A stretch of 64,000 nt of DNA. It comes from an uncultured bacterium (GTDB taxonomy: Bacteria > Cyanobacteriota > Vampirovibrionia > Gastranaerophilales > Gastranaerophilaceae). Positions 7,840 through 17,738 of this stretch are shown one piece after another. A model generated the notes under the pieces. The model ran no database searches. It saw nothing but the letters and a program-made list of their open reading frames with translations, and had not been told where the DNA came from. Location: positions 1-64,000 of the forward strand of contig CASFTJ010000004.1 of assembly GCA_949297715.1 (NCBI GenBank). The letters are read 5' to 3'. Numbering within the stretch: position 1 is the first letter of the stretch; each line of letters begins with the position of its first letter. Made by a program: the position numbers and the translations under genes.

Positions 7840-8265
7840 ATGTTTTTAAAATTAAAGAAATGGTTTTTATCAACAATACTTCGGCGCAAATATTATCGTA
7901 CAGGAAAATGCAAGGCATGCGGCAAATGCTGTACCCAAATTTATGTTAAACATTTTAAACACGTAATTCAGGACGAAAAAGAATTTGAAAAACTTCAGCT
8001 TTTGCATCGATTTTATACATACTTAAAAGTTATCGGAAAGGATGACATCGGTTTGATTTTTGAATGTACAAATCTTGATCCTGAAACTCACAAATGTAAA
8101 ATTCATAAAAACCGCCCCGGAATTTGTAGACGCTATCCTCAGGAAGAACTTTTTTCAATGGGCGGGGCGTTATCTGAAGATTGCGGATATAAAATGGAGC
8201 CGATTATTCCATTTTCAGAGGTGCTAGAAAAAGCAAGAAAGAAAAGCCATCGTTTACCTTTTTAA
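7840..8265 (+). CDS. YkgJ-family cysteine-cluster protein
   Basis: A 141-residue protein with the Cys cluster of the YkgJ/UPF0153 family (putative zinc- or iron-chelating). It has CKACGKCCTQ near residues 23-32, then CTNLDPETHKCKIHKNRPGICRRYP, then SEDCGYKM. The Cys spacing suggests a bound metal or Fe-S cluster. The family's biochemical role is not settled. It is a single gene with no Shine-Dalgarno and a leaderless-type promoter. Confidence 0.85.
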   Translation: MFLKLKKWFLSTILRRKYYRTGKCKACGKCCTQIYVKHFKHVIQDEKEFEKLQLLHRFYTYLKVIGKDDIGLIFECTNLDPETHKCKIHKNRPGICRRYPQEELFSMGGALSEDCGYKMEPIIPFSEVLEKARKKSHRLPF

Positions 8266-8374
8266 AAAAATGAGAATAATTCCTACTTTACAAAAAATAT
8301 TTTGTGTTGTATAGTAAAACATGTAAAAGAGATAGATATAAAATTTTAGACGAAATTGAGAAAGGTGGTAAAAA

Positions 8375-8914
8375 ATGGCAAAATTTGTATGTACAGTATG
8401 CGGCTGGTCAACAGAAGCGGATAAAGCACCTGAAAGATGCCCACTTTGCGGAGCTACTACATTTAAAGAAATAGGCGGCGACGAAAAAGTTTACGCTTGT
8501 GAACACAATGTAGGCGACGGTGTTGTTGAAGATAAAGAAGTTATGGAAGGTTTAAGAGCACACTTTAACGGAGAATGCACCGAAGTAGGTATGTATCTTG
8601 CAATGGCAAGAGTTGCTGAAAGAGAAGGCTATCCGGAAGTTGCAGAAGCTTACAAAAGATATGCTTTTGAAGAAGCAGAACACGCTTCAAAGTTCGCCGA
8701 ATTGTTGGGTGAAGTTGTTACAAATTCGACAAAGAAAAATCTTGAACTTCGTGCGGAAGCAGAACACGGCGCTTGCGAAGGCAAACTTGCTATTGCAAAA
8801 CGTGCTAAAGAATTGGGGTATGATGCAATTCATGACACAGTTCACGAAATGGCAAAAGACGAAGCTCGCCACGGAAAAGGTTTCGACGGTCTTTTGAAAA
8901 GATACTTTTCATAA
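8375..8914 (+). CDS. Reverse rubrerythrin (peroxide reductase)
   Basis: 179 residues with the rubredoxin-like domain first (CxxC at 6-9 and 22-25: CTVCGWS, CPLCGAT) and the ferritin-like di-iron domain second. The latter has Glu/His ligands in [31 protein letters not shown] and [10 protein letters not shown]. This order marks a reverse rubrerythrin, an NADH-driven peroxide reductase of anaerobes. It suits an anaerobic or microaerobic host. A strong GAAAGGTGGT Shine-Dalgarno is present. Single-gene unit. Confidence 0.92.
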   Translation: MAKFVCTVCGWSTEADKAPERCPLCGATTFKEIGGDEKVYACEHNVGDGVVEDKEVMEGLRAHFNGECTEVGMYLAMARVAEREGYPEVAEAYKRYAFEEAEHASKFAELLGEVVTNSTKKNLELRAEAEHGACEGKLAIAKRAKELGYDAIHDTVHEMAKDEARHGKGFDGLLKRYFS

Positions 8915-8937
8915 ATTATTAAAAGAAGAATAAATTT

Positions 8938-8970
8938 AATCCCATCGAATTCTGTTCGGTGGGATTTTTA
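8938..8970 (+). terminator. Terminator of the rubrerythrin gene
   Basis: A 12-bp stem with one T-G wobble (8938-8949 with 8955-8966) is followed by TTTA. It overlaps the stop codon of the convergent XRE gene, so it mainly serves the plus strand. Confidence 0.8.
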
Positions 8971-9177
8971 TTTGAATAAATCTATAACCTCAATACCTAA
9001 AAAATCTGCAATACTGATAATTTTATCAATTGTTATATTTAACTTGGCATTTTCAACTTTCCCGATATAAGATCCATCAAGCTCAAGTTCTAATGACAAA
9101 TCTTCCTGAGAAAGTCCTTTCAATTTTCTGTATTTTTTTAAATTTTTCCCAAATTTTTTCTTCACATTTTTATTCAT
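8968..9177 (-). CDS. XRE-family helix-turn-helix regulator
   Basis: A single Cro/C1-type HTH domain: FGKNLKKYRKLKGLSQEDLSLELELDGSYIGKVENAKLNITIDKIISIADFLGI. I prefer ATG 9177 (69 residues). A GTG at 9213 would add 12 residues, but AT-rich promoter-like sequence lies in that stretch. It is divergent from the pseudopilin-like gene, and the gap carries that gene's promoter, so autoregulation or control of the neighbour is possible but not shown. Confidence 0.85.
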   Translation of the reverse strand: MNKNVKKKFGKNLKKYRKLKGLSQEDLSLELELDGSYIGKVENAKLNITIDKIISIADFLGIEVIDLFK

Positions 9178-9215
9178 AAAAATATTTTCTGTTGTATTAT
9201 GATATAATTCCACGA

Positions 9216-9244
9216 TTGACAGTCGGGTTAAGTGGTGTTATACT
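9216..9244 (+). promoter_or_regulatory. Strong sigma-70-type promoter of the pseudopilin-like gene
   Basis: TTGACA (9216-9221), a 17-base spacer and TATACT (9239-9244), about 32 bases before ATG 9276. It is one of the best consensus matches in the window. Confidence 0.75.
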
Positions 9245-9275
9245 GGCTGTACATGCTTAATTGGAGGTAATATTT

Positions 9276-10049
9276 ATGAGAAGAATAAAAAAAGCTTTTA
9301 CTATGGCAGAAGTTTTAATCACACTTGGAATATTAGGAATAGTAATCGCTATGACTTTGCCGACAGTAATAAATAATGCTAAAAACAAGGAACTTGAGAC
9401 AAGGTTTAAGCAAGCATATTCACAAATATATCAAGCGGCACTTTTAATGGCAAATGAAGATCCTCAACTATGGCAGACATATTGCGGAGGGACGACAAGA
9501 CATTCGGAAATATTTTTTGAAAAATTTTCTGAGAAGTTTCAGACTGTGACTATATTTGATCCAAATATTGTAAATAAACGAAATCTTGAATTACTTGGAT
9601 ATAAACAAGAATATTTTTATACACCTGAATACGCTAAGAAAAAATTTAATCCTGATGGATATGATACGGGAGCTTTTGTTACAAAGAATGGAATGATTAT
9701 ATTTAACAGCGGGTGTTGGTGGTCAAGAGCTTTAGATATTGTAGTTGATACAAATGGCTTGAAAGGGCCGAACAAATTCGGATATGATGTTTTTTATTTT
9801 CAAATTTCTAAGAATGATCAACTTCTTCCATCCAGTATTAACAGTTCATTTACTGATGAATATTCACAAAATATGGGTTGCTGTTCTTTTACAGGTGTAA
9901 CTGACGGAAGTCTTTGTGATAGTAGTGAAAATGGGGCTTTAGCCGGAGATTCAAGCGATAACGGGAGTGCTTGTTCAAGATTTGCTTTAATGGATATTTT
10001 TCCGGGTGATGAAATAAAATCATATTGGAAAAATTTGCCAAGACCATAA
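9276..10049 (+). CDS. Pseudopilin-like protein with prepilin N-terminus
   Basis: ATG 9276 is chosen because GGAGGT lies 7 bases upstream. The 257-residue protein starts with a class III prepilin signal (RRIKKA then FTMAEVLITLGILGIVIAMTLPTV, with Glu at mature position 5). It would be cut by prepilin peptidase and placed in the inner membrane. The C-terminal globular part has VDTNGLKGPNKFGYDVFYF and a Cys-rich tail (MGCCSFTG.., SLCDSS.., SACSRF). It resembles the truncated gene at 1-276. The role could be a minor pilin or a type II secretion-like pseudopilin. No assembly ATPase is nearby. Confidence 0.8.
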   Translation: MRRIKKAFTMAEVLITLGILGIVIAMTLPTVINNAKNKELETRFKQAYSQIYQAALLMANEDPQLWQTYCGGTTRHSEIFFEKFSEKFQTVTIFDPNIVNKRNLELLGYKQEYFYTPEYAKKKFNPDGYDTGAFVTKNGMIIFNSGCWWSRALDIVVDTNGLKGPNKFGYDVFYFQISKNDQLLPSSINSSFTDEYSQNMGCCSFTGVTDGSLCDSSENGALAGDSSDNGSACSRFALMDIFPGDEIKSYWKNLPRP

Positions 10050-10050
10050 T

Positions 10051-10527
10051 TTAGTAATTAAGTTTGTCTATGACAATTCCTCTGTTTTTATAGTTTATTT
10101 GTTTGCGCTGCTGTTCGTACATTTCATTGCGTTCAAGTTCTGTTTTTCTGACACCTTCGTAACAATATGATTTTTCTTCATCACTAAGTGTTTTGCAATG
10201 ATTAATTGCTTTTTCAAAATTTTCACGTCTTTGCGCCCAATAATTGCTTTTTGTTTGTTCTGCATCAACGAAATTTATGATATTAAAGATGTTTTTATTT
10301 TCTCTGAGTTTAGCATTTTCATAACCTGATTCGCAAAATTCCTCCCATTTGGGTTCTGCGACAATCTGGACTGCAGGTCTTATTTCTTTTTGTTCTGGTT
10401 TTTGCTGAAGTTCAAGGGTGTCTATTTCATCAAGCACAACTTCACCGCCTTCGCTGTTTTCATCTGCAATCGCTGGAAGTATCAGCATGCTCATTAAAAT
10501 TAAAAGTATAAATCTTTTTTTAATCAT
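10051..10527 (-). CDS. Secreted hypothetical protein
   Basis: 158 residues with a signal peptide (MIKKRFILLILMSMLILPAIA), an acidic low-complexity linker, and a helical Cys-containing C-terminal part (EFCESGYENAK, AINHCKTLSDEEKSYCYEG). Last gene of the three-gene minus-strand unit that starts with the acyl-CoA synthetase. No family recognised. Confidence 0.65.
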   Translation of the reverse strand: MIKKRFILLILMSMLILPAIADENSEGGEVVLDEIDTLELQQKPEQKEIRPAVQIVAEPKWEEFCESGYENAKLRENKNIFNIINFVDAEQTKSNYWAQRRENFEKAINHCKTLSDEEKSYCYEGVRKTELERNEMYEQQRKQINYKNRGIVIDKLNY

Positions 10528-10535
10528 AATTTCTC

Positions 10536-10826
10536 CTAGATTCTGTTATGCCAAACTCCGCCTTTTCTGTCTACAAAAGCATCATAAGCTGACCATAACC
10601 TGAAAACTACAGTTAAACCAAGAAGGGCGTGTGTGCAGTTTTTTTCATAAGGATTGTCTAAGATAACCTGTCCAAGCCCCGGCCAAACAATAAGCGAAAG
10701 CGCTGCAGCTCCGACCGAAAGTCCTGAAATTTTTCCAGGATGTCCGACTGTTCTTTCTGCTTTAGCAGGTGTTAAAAATCCTATGAATGTGAATAAAAAA
10801 ATTACAACCAGAATTTTTTTCATCAT
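10536..10826 (-). CDS. Small exported or membrane protein
   Basis: 96 residues: signal peptide (MMKKILVVIFLFTFIGFLTPAKA), then one or two hydrophobic segments (ISGLSVGAAALSLIVWPGLGQ, HALLGLTVVFRLWSAYDAF) and a basic tail. The start is 2 bases after the synthetase stop codon and uses the AAAGG at that gene's end, so it is translationally coupled. The function is unknown. The proline and glycine pattern in IVWPGLGQ resembles small TM2-like proteins. Confidence 0.65.
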   Translation of the reverse strand: MMKKILVVIFLFTFIGFLTPAKAERTVGHPGKISGLSVGAAALSLIVWPGLGQVILDNPYEKNCTHALLGLTVVFRLWSAYDAFVDRKGGVWHNRI

Positions 10827-10828
10827 AA

Positions 10829-12505
10829 CTAAGCCTTTACAAGTTCCTTAACTTCTTTTCTTTTAACTTTTCTTGTAGCGGTTCTTGGTAGCGGAGATCT
10901 GCTTACAACAATGTTAATAGGACGTTTATACGGTGTCAAACGCTGAGAAAGGTGTTTAACTTCATCTCGGCAAAATTTTTCAATTGTGTCGTCATCGTAT
11001 TTTGAAATAAGTTCTTCGGATGGAACAACTACTGCTGCAATATCTTCAGTGCCGTCTTTAGAACCGAAAGTTCTTGATACTCCGATTACGCAGACTTCCG
11101 CAAAATAGGGGCTTTTTTCAAGTACAGACTCAACTTCTTCCGGAAAAACTTTTTTCCCGCCGGATAAAACAATCATGTTTTTTATGCGTCCTGTAATATA
11201 AATATGTCCGTCAGGTGTAATTTTAGCAATATCGCCGGTGTGAAGCCAGCCGTCTGGATCAATAGTTTGTGCGGTAAGTTCAGGCTGGTTGTGGTAACCT
11301 TTCATAATACATTGTCCTCTAAGCTGAAGTTCGCCGGTTTCAGGATCAATTCTTGCCTCAAAGCTTTTCAGCGGGCGTCCGACCGATGCTAAATTACGGC
11401 ATCTGTCTGTGTTAACCGATGCAACTGGGCTTGTTTCCGTTAGTCCATACCCTTGATAAACTTTAATGCCGAGTCTTTCAAAAAATTCGCCGACTGCAAC
11501 ATCTAACGGTGCTCCGCCTGATATACATCCCATAAAATGTCCGCCGAATTTTGCGTGTATTTTCTTAAACATAAATTTCTTTATTCTGTATGACGGAATG
11601 TATTTTGCAAGAGCATACATTATATTGAAAAATGCTTTCATTCTTTTGGAGCCTGAATTAATTTCTGCTTCAATACTTGTTTTTAAAAGTTTCAGAAATG
11701 CAGGAACAACAATCATAAAATCAATTTTTTTGGCTCTCATAATTCCTAAAATATCTTTCGGTTTCAAGCTTGGAGTATAATAAACGGAAAACCCGAAATT
11801 CAAAAATGTGCTAAATCCTACAGACATTTCAAAAAGATGATTCATCGGCAGAATTGAAAGAACTGTTCCGGATTCTTTACCCGGCAGAATTTTGTGCAAA
11901 ACATCTTCCAAATCATCAAGTTGAGTCATCATGTTTTGGAAAGAGATTTCAACTCCTTTGGGAGATCCTGTTGTGCCTGAGGTATAAATTATGAAAACGG
12001 TGGATTTTGCAGAACGCGGTTTCCATTTAGCTTCGTAATTTTCAGGCAGGTTGTGAAGGCTTATAAATTCATCCCCGAATGCCGGCTCATCCATAAGAAT
12101 AATATTTTTCAAAAACGGTAATTCTTTTTGAAGTTCGACAGCTTTATTTAAATAAGCTCTTGATACAAGCATAACAGAGGGTTCACAGTCCGATAAAATA
12201 CTGTTAAGTTCATATTTAGTAAGTTTTATATCTAAAGGAACAATTGTCATACCTGACATAATTGATGCAAAAACACATGCTCCGTATTCGGGTTTGGATT
12301 CTGATAATATTGCAACTCTATCACCTTTTTGAACTCCGATATTGTCAATTAGATAGCAGGCAAGTTTTCTTGACAAAAGCCCGATACCTTTGTAAGTAAA
12401 TTCCTTCCAGCCTAAAGATGTTTTTGTTCCGAGTGCAATTCTTTCACCATATTTTTTAGTTCTTTCATCTAATAAAGAAAGGACATTTTTTCTTTTTAAT
12501 ACCAT
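10829..12505 (-). CDS. Long-chain fatty acid-CoA ligase / AMP-binding protein
   Basis: An adenylate-forming enzyme of 558 residues that would activate a fatty acid or similar acid with ATP. Family motifs are in order: FIIYTSGTTGSPKGVEIS (P-loop, near residue 172), YQGYGLTETSPVAS, GWLHTGDIAKITPDGHIYITGRIKNMI, and LPRTATRKVKRKEV with the C-terminal catalytic Lys region. Closest in layout to long-chain acyl-CoA or acyl-ACP synthetases (FadD/AAS type). The substrate cannot be told from sequence. First gene of a three-gene unit. Confidence 0.88.
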   Translation of the reverse strand: MVLKRKNVLSLLDERTKKYGERIALGTKTSLGWKEFTYKGIGLLSRKLACYLIDNIGVQKGDRVAILSESKPEYGACVFASIMSGMTIVPLDIKLTKYELNSILSDCEPSVMLVSRAYLNKAVELQKELPFLKNIILMDEPAFGDEFISLHNLPENYEAKWKPRSAKSTVFIIYTSGTTGSPKGVEISFQNMMTQLDDLEDVLHKILPGKESGTVLSILPMNHLFEMSVGFSTFLNFGFSVYYTPSLKPKDILGIMRAKKIDFMIVVPAFLKLLKTSIEAEINSGSKRMKAFFNIMYALAKYIPSYRIKKFMFKKIHAKFGGHFMGCISGGAPLDVAVGEFFERLGIKVYQGYGLTETSPVASVNTDRCRNLASVGRPLKSFEARIDPETGELQLRGQCIMKGYHNQPELTAQTIDPDGWLHTGDIAKITPDGHIYITGRIKNMIVLSGGKKVFPEEVESVLEKSPYFAEVCVIGVSRTFGSKDGTEDIAAVVVPSEELISKYDDDTIEKFCRDEVKHLSQRLTPYKRPINIVVSRSPLPRTATRKVKRKEVKELVKA

Positions 12506-12761
12506 TGTTTTCTTAACCCCTCATTCCCGAGTATAAACCTTAATTTTAAGAATATAATTTATATCCCTAAAAGTCAAGTATTTAAAGAGGAAGACGGGAA
12601 AGTTTTGACTAAAATTTAACATAAATATTAAACAAATTATTATTGGAAATATTTATAAAAATGAAATATTAATTTTTTGTTTATTTTTTAAGGAATTAAA
12701 AGAAAGAGTGTTATAACAGAATTAAGGTAAGAGATAAATTATTTTGAAAAGGAGATAATAA

Positions 12762-14600
<1,839 letters not shown>

Positions 14601-14632
14601 TTTATAAATTCATACTTATTTGCTCAAAAATT

Positions 14633-14660
14633 AAGGCGAAGCCAAAAGGCTTCGCCTTTT
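14633..14660 (+). terminator. Terminator of dnaK
   Basis: A perfect 11-bp stem (14633-14643 with 14648-14658) with an AAAA loop and trailing T residues, 32 bases after the dnaK stop. Confidence 0.85.
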
Positions 14661-14770
14661 ATTACGTAATGTAACAAAATAACGGCATGCCGAAATTCCT
14701 TAACTTTCAAATTTTTATATAAATTATAAGAAAATGGTTGCATAAATTTATTTGAAAGAGAGGGTATTCT

Positions 14771-14956
14771 ATGGCAAATCTTAGCGCATTAAGAGCTATT
14801 GCAGAGCTTAACAAAGTTGAAGATTTAAACCAGAACGGTGAATTAGTTAATTCGGAACAAAATAATATGAAAATTTTATTGTTCGGGTTTGGGTTTAAAT
14901 CTTCTCAGATAATAAATCTTTTGCCTGAAGATAAAAATTGTGAATTTAAAGGATAA
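14771..14956 (+). CDS. Small hypothetical protein
   Basis: A 61-residue ORF preceded by AGAGAGGG about 6 bases before ATG. It has a helical N-terminus (ANLSALRAIAELNKVEDLN) and a short hydrophobic strand (KILLFGFGF). The good ribosome site and the free intergenic position support a real gene. No family recognised. Confidence 0.55.
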   Translation: MANLSALRAIAELNKVEDLNQNGELVNSEQNNMKILLFGFGFKSSQIINLLPEDKNCEFKG

Positions 14957-14972
14957 ATTTGACTGTTATAAT
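14945..14972 (+). promoter_or_regulatory. Possible promoter of the 15032 gene
   Basis: TTTAAA (14945-14950), a 16-base spacer and a perfect TATAAT (14967-14972), about 60 bases before ATG 15032. Confidence 0.5.
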
Positions 14973-15031
14973 TTTATGTGACCGTGGCATATTATAAATT
15001 AATTTCACCCCAAATAGTTAAGGAGTATATT

Positions 15032-15331
15032 ATGGCAGATTTAAAAAATGACGACAGAAAAGTAGTTTTGTCTGACAGGTACGAAGAATATGAGCCCAAA
15101 AGCGGTGAATATTGGTACAGTATAGTTTCTGCAAAGTATGGTGCTGACTGTGAAGAAGCTAAAGAAATTGTTAAAGATTTGAAAGAATTTAATGGAATAA
15201 ACACCCTTTCTTTAATTATTCAACCGGAGATTATGAAGCTGCCGCAGACTATTAAACTTGGTAACAAAGAATTTAATCTGGATTTTGAAAAACAGGTTGA
15301 TATCAGAAATTTTAGATTAAATGCGGTTTAG
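15032..15331 (+). CDS. Small LysM-like hypothetical protein
   Basis: ATG 15032 is chosen for the AAGGAG 6 bases upstream; this gives 99 residues. The middle (SGEYWYSIVSAKYGADCEEAKEIVKDLKEFNGI) has the shape of a LysM repeat (x-G-x-x-W-Y-S-I...N-G-I), followed by a short strand-rich tail. No signal peptide is visible, so it may act in the cytoplasm or as a domain-only adaptor. The LysM assignment is tentative. Confidence 0.6.
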   Translation: MADLKNDDRKVVLSDRYEEYEPKSGEYWYSIVSAKYGADCEEAKEIVKDLKEFNGINTLSLIIQPEIMKLPQTIKLGNKEFNLDFEKQVDIRNFRLNAV

Positions 15332-15383
15332 TTTGTTATATTTTGAAGGCTCAATTTTATGATGGATTTTTTTCAAATAGTTA

Positions 15384-15412
15384 TTGACTTTTTAGCAATA
15401 TACATTTATTCT
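15384..15412 (+). promoter_or_regulatory. Promoter of the 15420 gene, leaderless layout
   Basis: TTGACT (15384-15389), a 17-base spacer and TATTCT (15407-15412). The predicted transcription start coincides with ATG 15420, and there is no Shine-Dalgarno. Confidence 0.55.
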
Positions 15413-15419
15413 AATAGTT

Positions 15420-16043
15420 ATGGCGCGTTATGTATTTTATACGCAGATTAAATCTTCATTGTTATATAATGAAAGATTAATGGATTGGATAATGTTTGCT
15501 TCCTTTATATGGGCGGCAACAGCATTATTTGTTTATCATACGAGTACATATGTTTTTATACCGTTTTTTGCGCTTGTATTGTATAATATTTTTCTTTATA
15601 AACCGACATTAAGAGAGTGGGATGTTGGCGGCTTTCAGAAAATGGTAATTGATACAGATAAAAAGATTGTAACTTTTGATGACAAAATGAGTTTACCGCT
15701 TGATAGAATAGAACGTGTCAGAATTGATGCTGATGAAAGACCAAGATTGTTTTGGCTTTTAGGGTTGGGTGCTCAATATACTAGTATCGTTAATTGCGAA
15801 GTTATGTTTAAGCTTGATAACAAAAACAATATGGTTTGTCCTTTGCAGTTTAGGAAAGATATTTTTAGGTTTATGGATGTAATGAAGAGTATTGGCAAGC
15901 CTTGCAGGATTCAAAATGAAGAACTCTTAAATCAAGGGGTTCCTGATTATATTTGGTATTTGCTTGTTATTGTTTTTATTGTCGGGGTAATTGTTACGGG
16001 CATAATGAACTTTTTTAGAAATTTAATGTCTATATCACATTAA
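15420..16043 (+). CDS. Membrane protein with cytosolic PH-like domain
   Basis: 207 residues: two N-terminal transmembrane helices close together (about 21-60), a strand-rich soluble region (MVIDTDKKIVTFDDKMSLPLDRIERVRID.., VMFKLDNKNNMVCPLQF) that looks like a bacterial PH-type fold, and a C-terminal helix (about 176-197). Function unknown. It stands alone, ending at a shared terminator with gatA. Confidence 0.6.
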   Translation: MARYVFYTQIKSSLLYNERLMDWIMFASFIWAATALFVYHTSTYVFIPFFALVLYNIFLYKPTLREWDVGGFQKMVIDTDKKIVTFDDKMSLPLDRIERVRIDADERPRLFWLLGLGAQYTSIVNCEVMFKLDNKNNMVCPLQFRKDIFRFMDVMKSIGKPCRIQNEELLNQGVPDYIWYLLVIVFIVGVIVTGIMNFFRNLMSISH

Positions 16044-16054
16044 TTAAAGATAAA

Positions 16055-16082
16055 AAAAGGCGGACTTTTCAACCCGCCTTTT
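16055..16082. terminator. Bidirectional terminator between the 15420 gene and gatA
   Basis: A 9-bp stem AAAAGGCGG/CCGCCTTTT (16055-16063 with 16074-16082) with T-tracts on both strands, between two convergent genes. Confidence 0.8.
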
Positions 16083-16100
16083 ATATTCATAAATTTAAAA

Positions 16101-17564
16101 TTATATTTTTGCAAGCTGCAAATAATAATCGTTTGCACGTTCAAATTTGTGAGCGGCATTAAACAATTTCTTTTCCTGCAATTGAGGAGCAAGAATTTGA
16201 AGTCCTATTGGCATTCCGTCTTTATCAAACCCTGCCGGAACGCTCATCCCGGGAATTCCTGCAAGGTTAGCAGAAATTGTTGCGATATCCGTCAAATACA
16301 TTGAAAGCGGATCACTTGATTTTGCACCAAGATCAAATGCCGTATTCGGGCAAGTTGGTGAAATTAAAATATCAACTTTCTTGAATGCTTCAATAAAGTC
16401 TTGAGTTACTAATGCTCTCATCTGCTGTGCTTTTTTGTAGTAAGCATCATAATAACCTGATGATAAAGCATAAGTTCCAAGCATTATACGACGCTTAACC
16501 TCGGGGCCAAATCCTTCTGCTCTTGTTTTTGTGTACATTTCAAGAAGATTTTTAGCATCCGGCGTTCTGTAGCCGTATTTTACACCGTCAAATCTTGCAA
16601 GGTTTGATGAGCATTCTGCTGTTGCCAAAATGTAGTATATTCCGATTGAGTATTTAAGTTTCGGAAGTGAAATTTCTACAATTTCAGCGCCAAGTTTTTT
16701 GTAATCTTCAATAGCTTTTTCCATTGCTTTTTGAACGTCATCAGAAAGCCCTTCTGTCATAAGTTCTTTTATAACGCCGACTTTCATACCTTTAATATCT
16801 TTATTAAGGTCTTCTGCATAATGTTCTACCGGAAGATTTAAAGAAGTGCTGTCTTTCGGGTCGTGACCTGAAATTACTTCCAGTAAATTTGCCGCATCTT
16901 CAACTGTTCTTGCAAATGGTCCGATTTGATCGAGTGATGATGCAAAAGCAATCAAGCCGTATCTTGAAACCCTGCCGTAAGTCGGTTTCATACCTACGAT
17001 TCCGCAGAAAGATGCGGGAAGTCTGATTGAACCGCCGGTGTCAGAGCCAAGTGCAAGAGTTGCTTCACAAGAGGAAACACTCGCTGCTGAGCCGCCTGAG
17101 GAACCTCCCGGAACTTTGTTCAAATTCCAAGGGTTGTGAACTTTTTTAAATGCCGAGTTTTCGTTTGATGAACCCATTGCAAATTCATCCAAGTTTGCCT
17201 TTCCGACAATCGGTACAAGGTTGTTTAAAAGTTTTTCGCTTACTGTTGCGTTGAAAGGCGATACAAAATTTTCAAGAATTTTACTTGAGGCTGTTGTTTT
17301 TGAACCTTTCAAATTCATATTGTCTTTTAGTGCCAACGGAACCCCTGCAAGTAGCGGAAGTTCTTCACCATGCGCAATTTTTTCGTCAACTTTTTGGGCT
17401 GTTTTAAGCGCAGTTTCTTTGGTTAAAGAATTGAATGCGCCAAGTTTTCCGTCAAGTTCTTCTATTCTTTCAAACGCAGCGTTCGTAAGTTCCACTGCTG
17501 AAATTTCTTTATTTTTTAAAGCTTTGCTCTGTTCGGCTGCTGACTTTTTTAAAACCTCGTTCAT
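16101..17564 (-). CDS. gatA: Glutamyl-tRNA(Gln) amidotransferase subunit A
   Basis: GatA supplies ammonia from glutamine for converting Glu-tRNA(Gln) (or Asp-tRNA(Asn)) in the GatCAB complex. The 487 residues show the amidase signature and its Ser-cisSer-Lys triad: Lys80 (PLALKDN), Ser155 (PGGSSGGSAAS) and nucleophile Ser179 (GSDTGGSIR). AAGGAG precedes the ATG. gatB and gatC are not adjacent, so the complex is encoded at scattered loci. Confidence 0.95.
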   Translation of the reverse strand: MNEVLKKSAAEQSKALKNKEISAVELTNAAFERIEELDGKLGAFNSLTKETALKTAQKVDEKIAHGEELPLLAGVPLALKDNMNLKGSKTTASSKILENFVSPFNATVSEKLLNNLVPIVGKANLDEFAMGSSNENSAFKKVHNPWNLNKVPGGSSGGSAASVSSCEATLALGSDTGGSIRLPASFCGIVGMKPTYGRVSRYGLIAFASSLDQIGPFARTVEDAANLLEVISGHDPKDSTSLNLPVEHYAEDLNKDIKGMKVGVIKELMTEGLSDDVQKAMEKAIEDYKKLGAEIVEISLPKLKYSIGIYYILATAECSSNLARFDGVKYGYRTPDAKNLLEMYTKTRAEGFGPEVKRRIMLGTYALSSGYYDAYYKKAQQMRALVTQDFIEAFKKVDILISPTCPNTAFDLGAKSSDPLSMYLTDIATISANLAGIPGMSVPAGFDKDGMPIGLQILAPQLQEKKLFNAAHKFERANDYYLQLAKI

Positions 17565-17738
17565 ATCTTCTCCTTAAAGCTGATTTATTTCGGATTTATA
17601 ATTTCTCTAAAAAGGCTTTCTAAAACCTATTAAAATACTATGACAAAAATATTGCTTTATCAAGTAAATTTGTATAAAAGTATATTAAGATACCAAACCT
17701 TAAAAAGAATTTCAAAAGTTTTTTAAGTCAAGCTAAAA

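Noticed and set aside
17565-17738. tRNA search in the AT-rich gap upstream of gatA
   Set aside because: No cloverleaf, no TTCGANNC T-arm and no CCA end are visible; the same is true of the other intergenic gaps.
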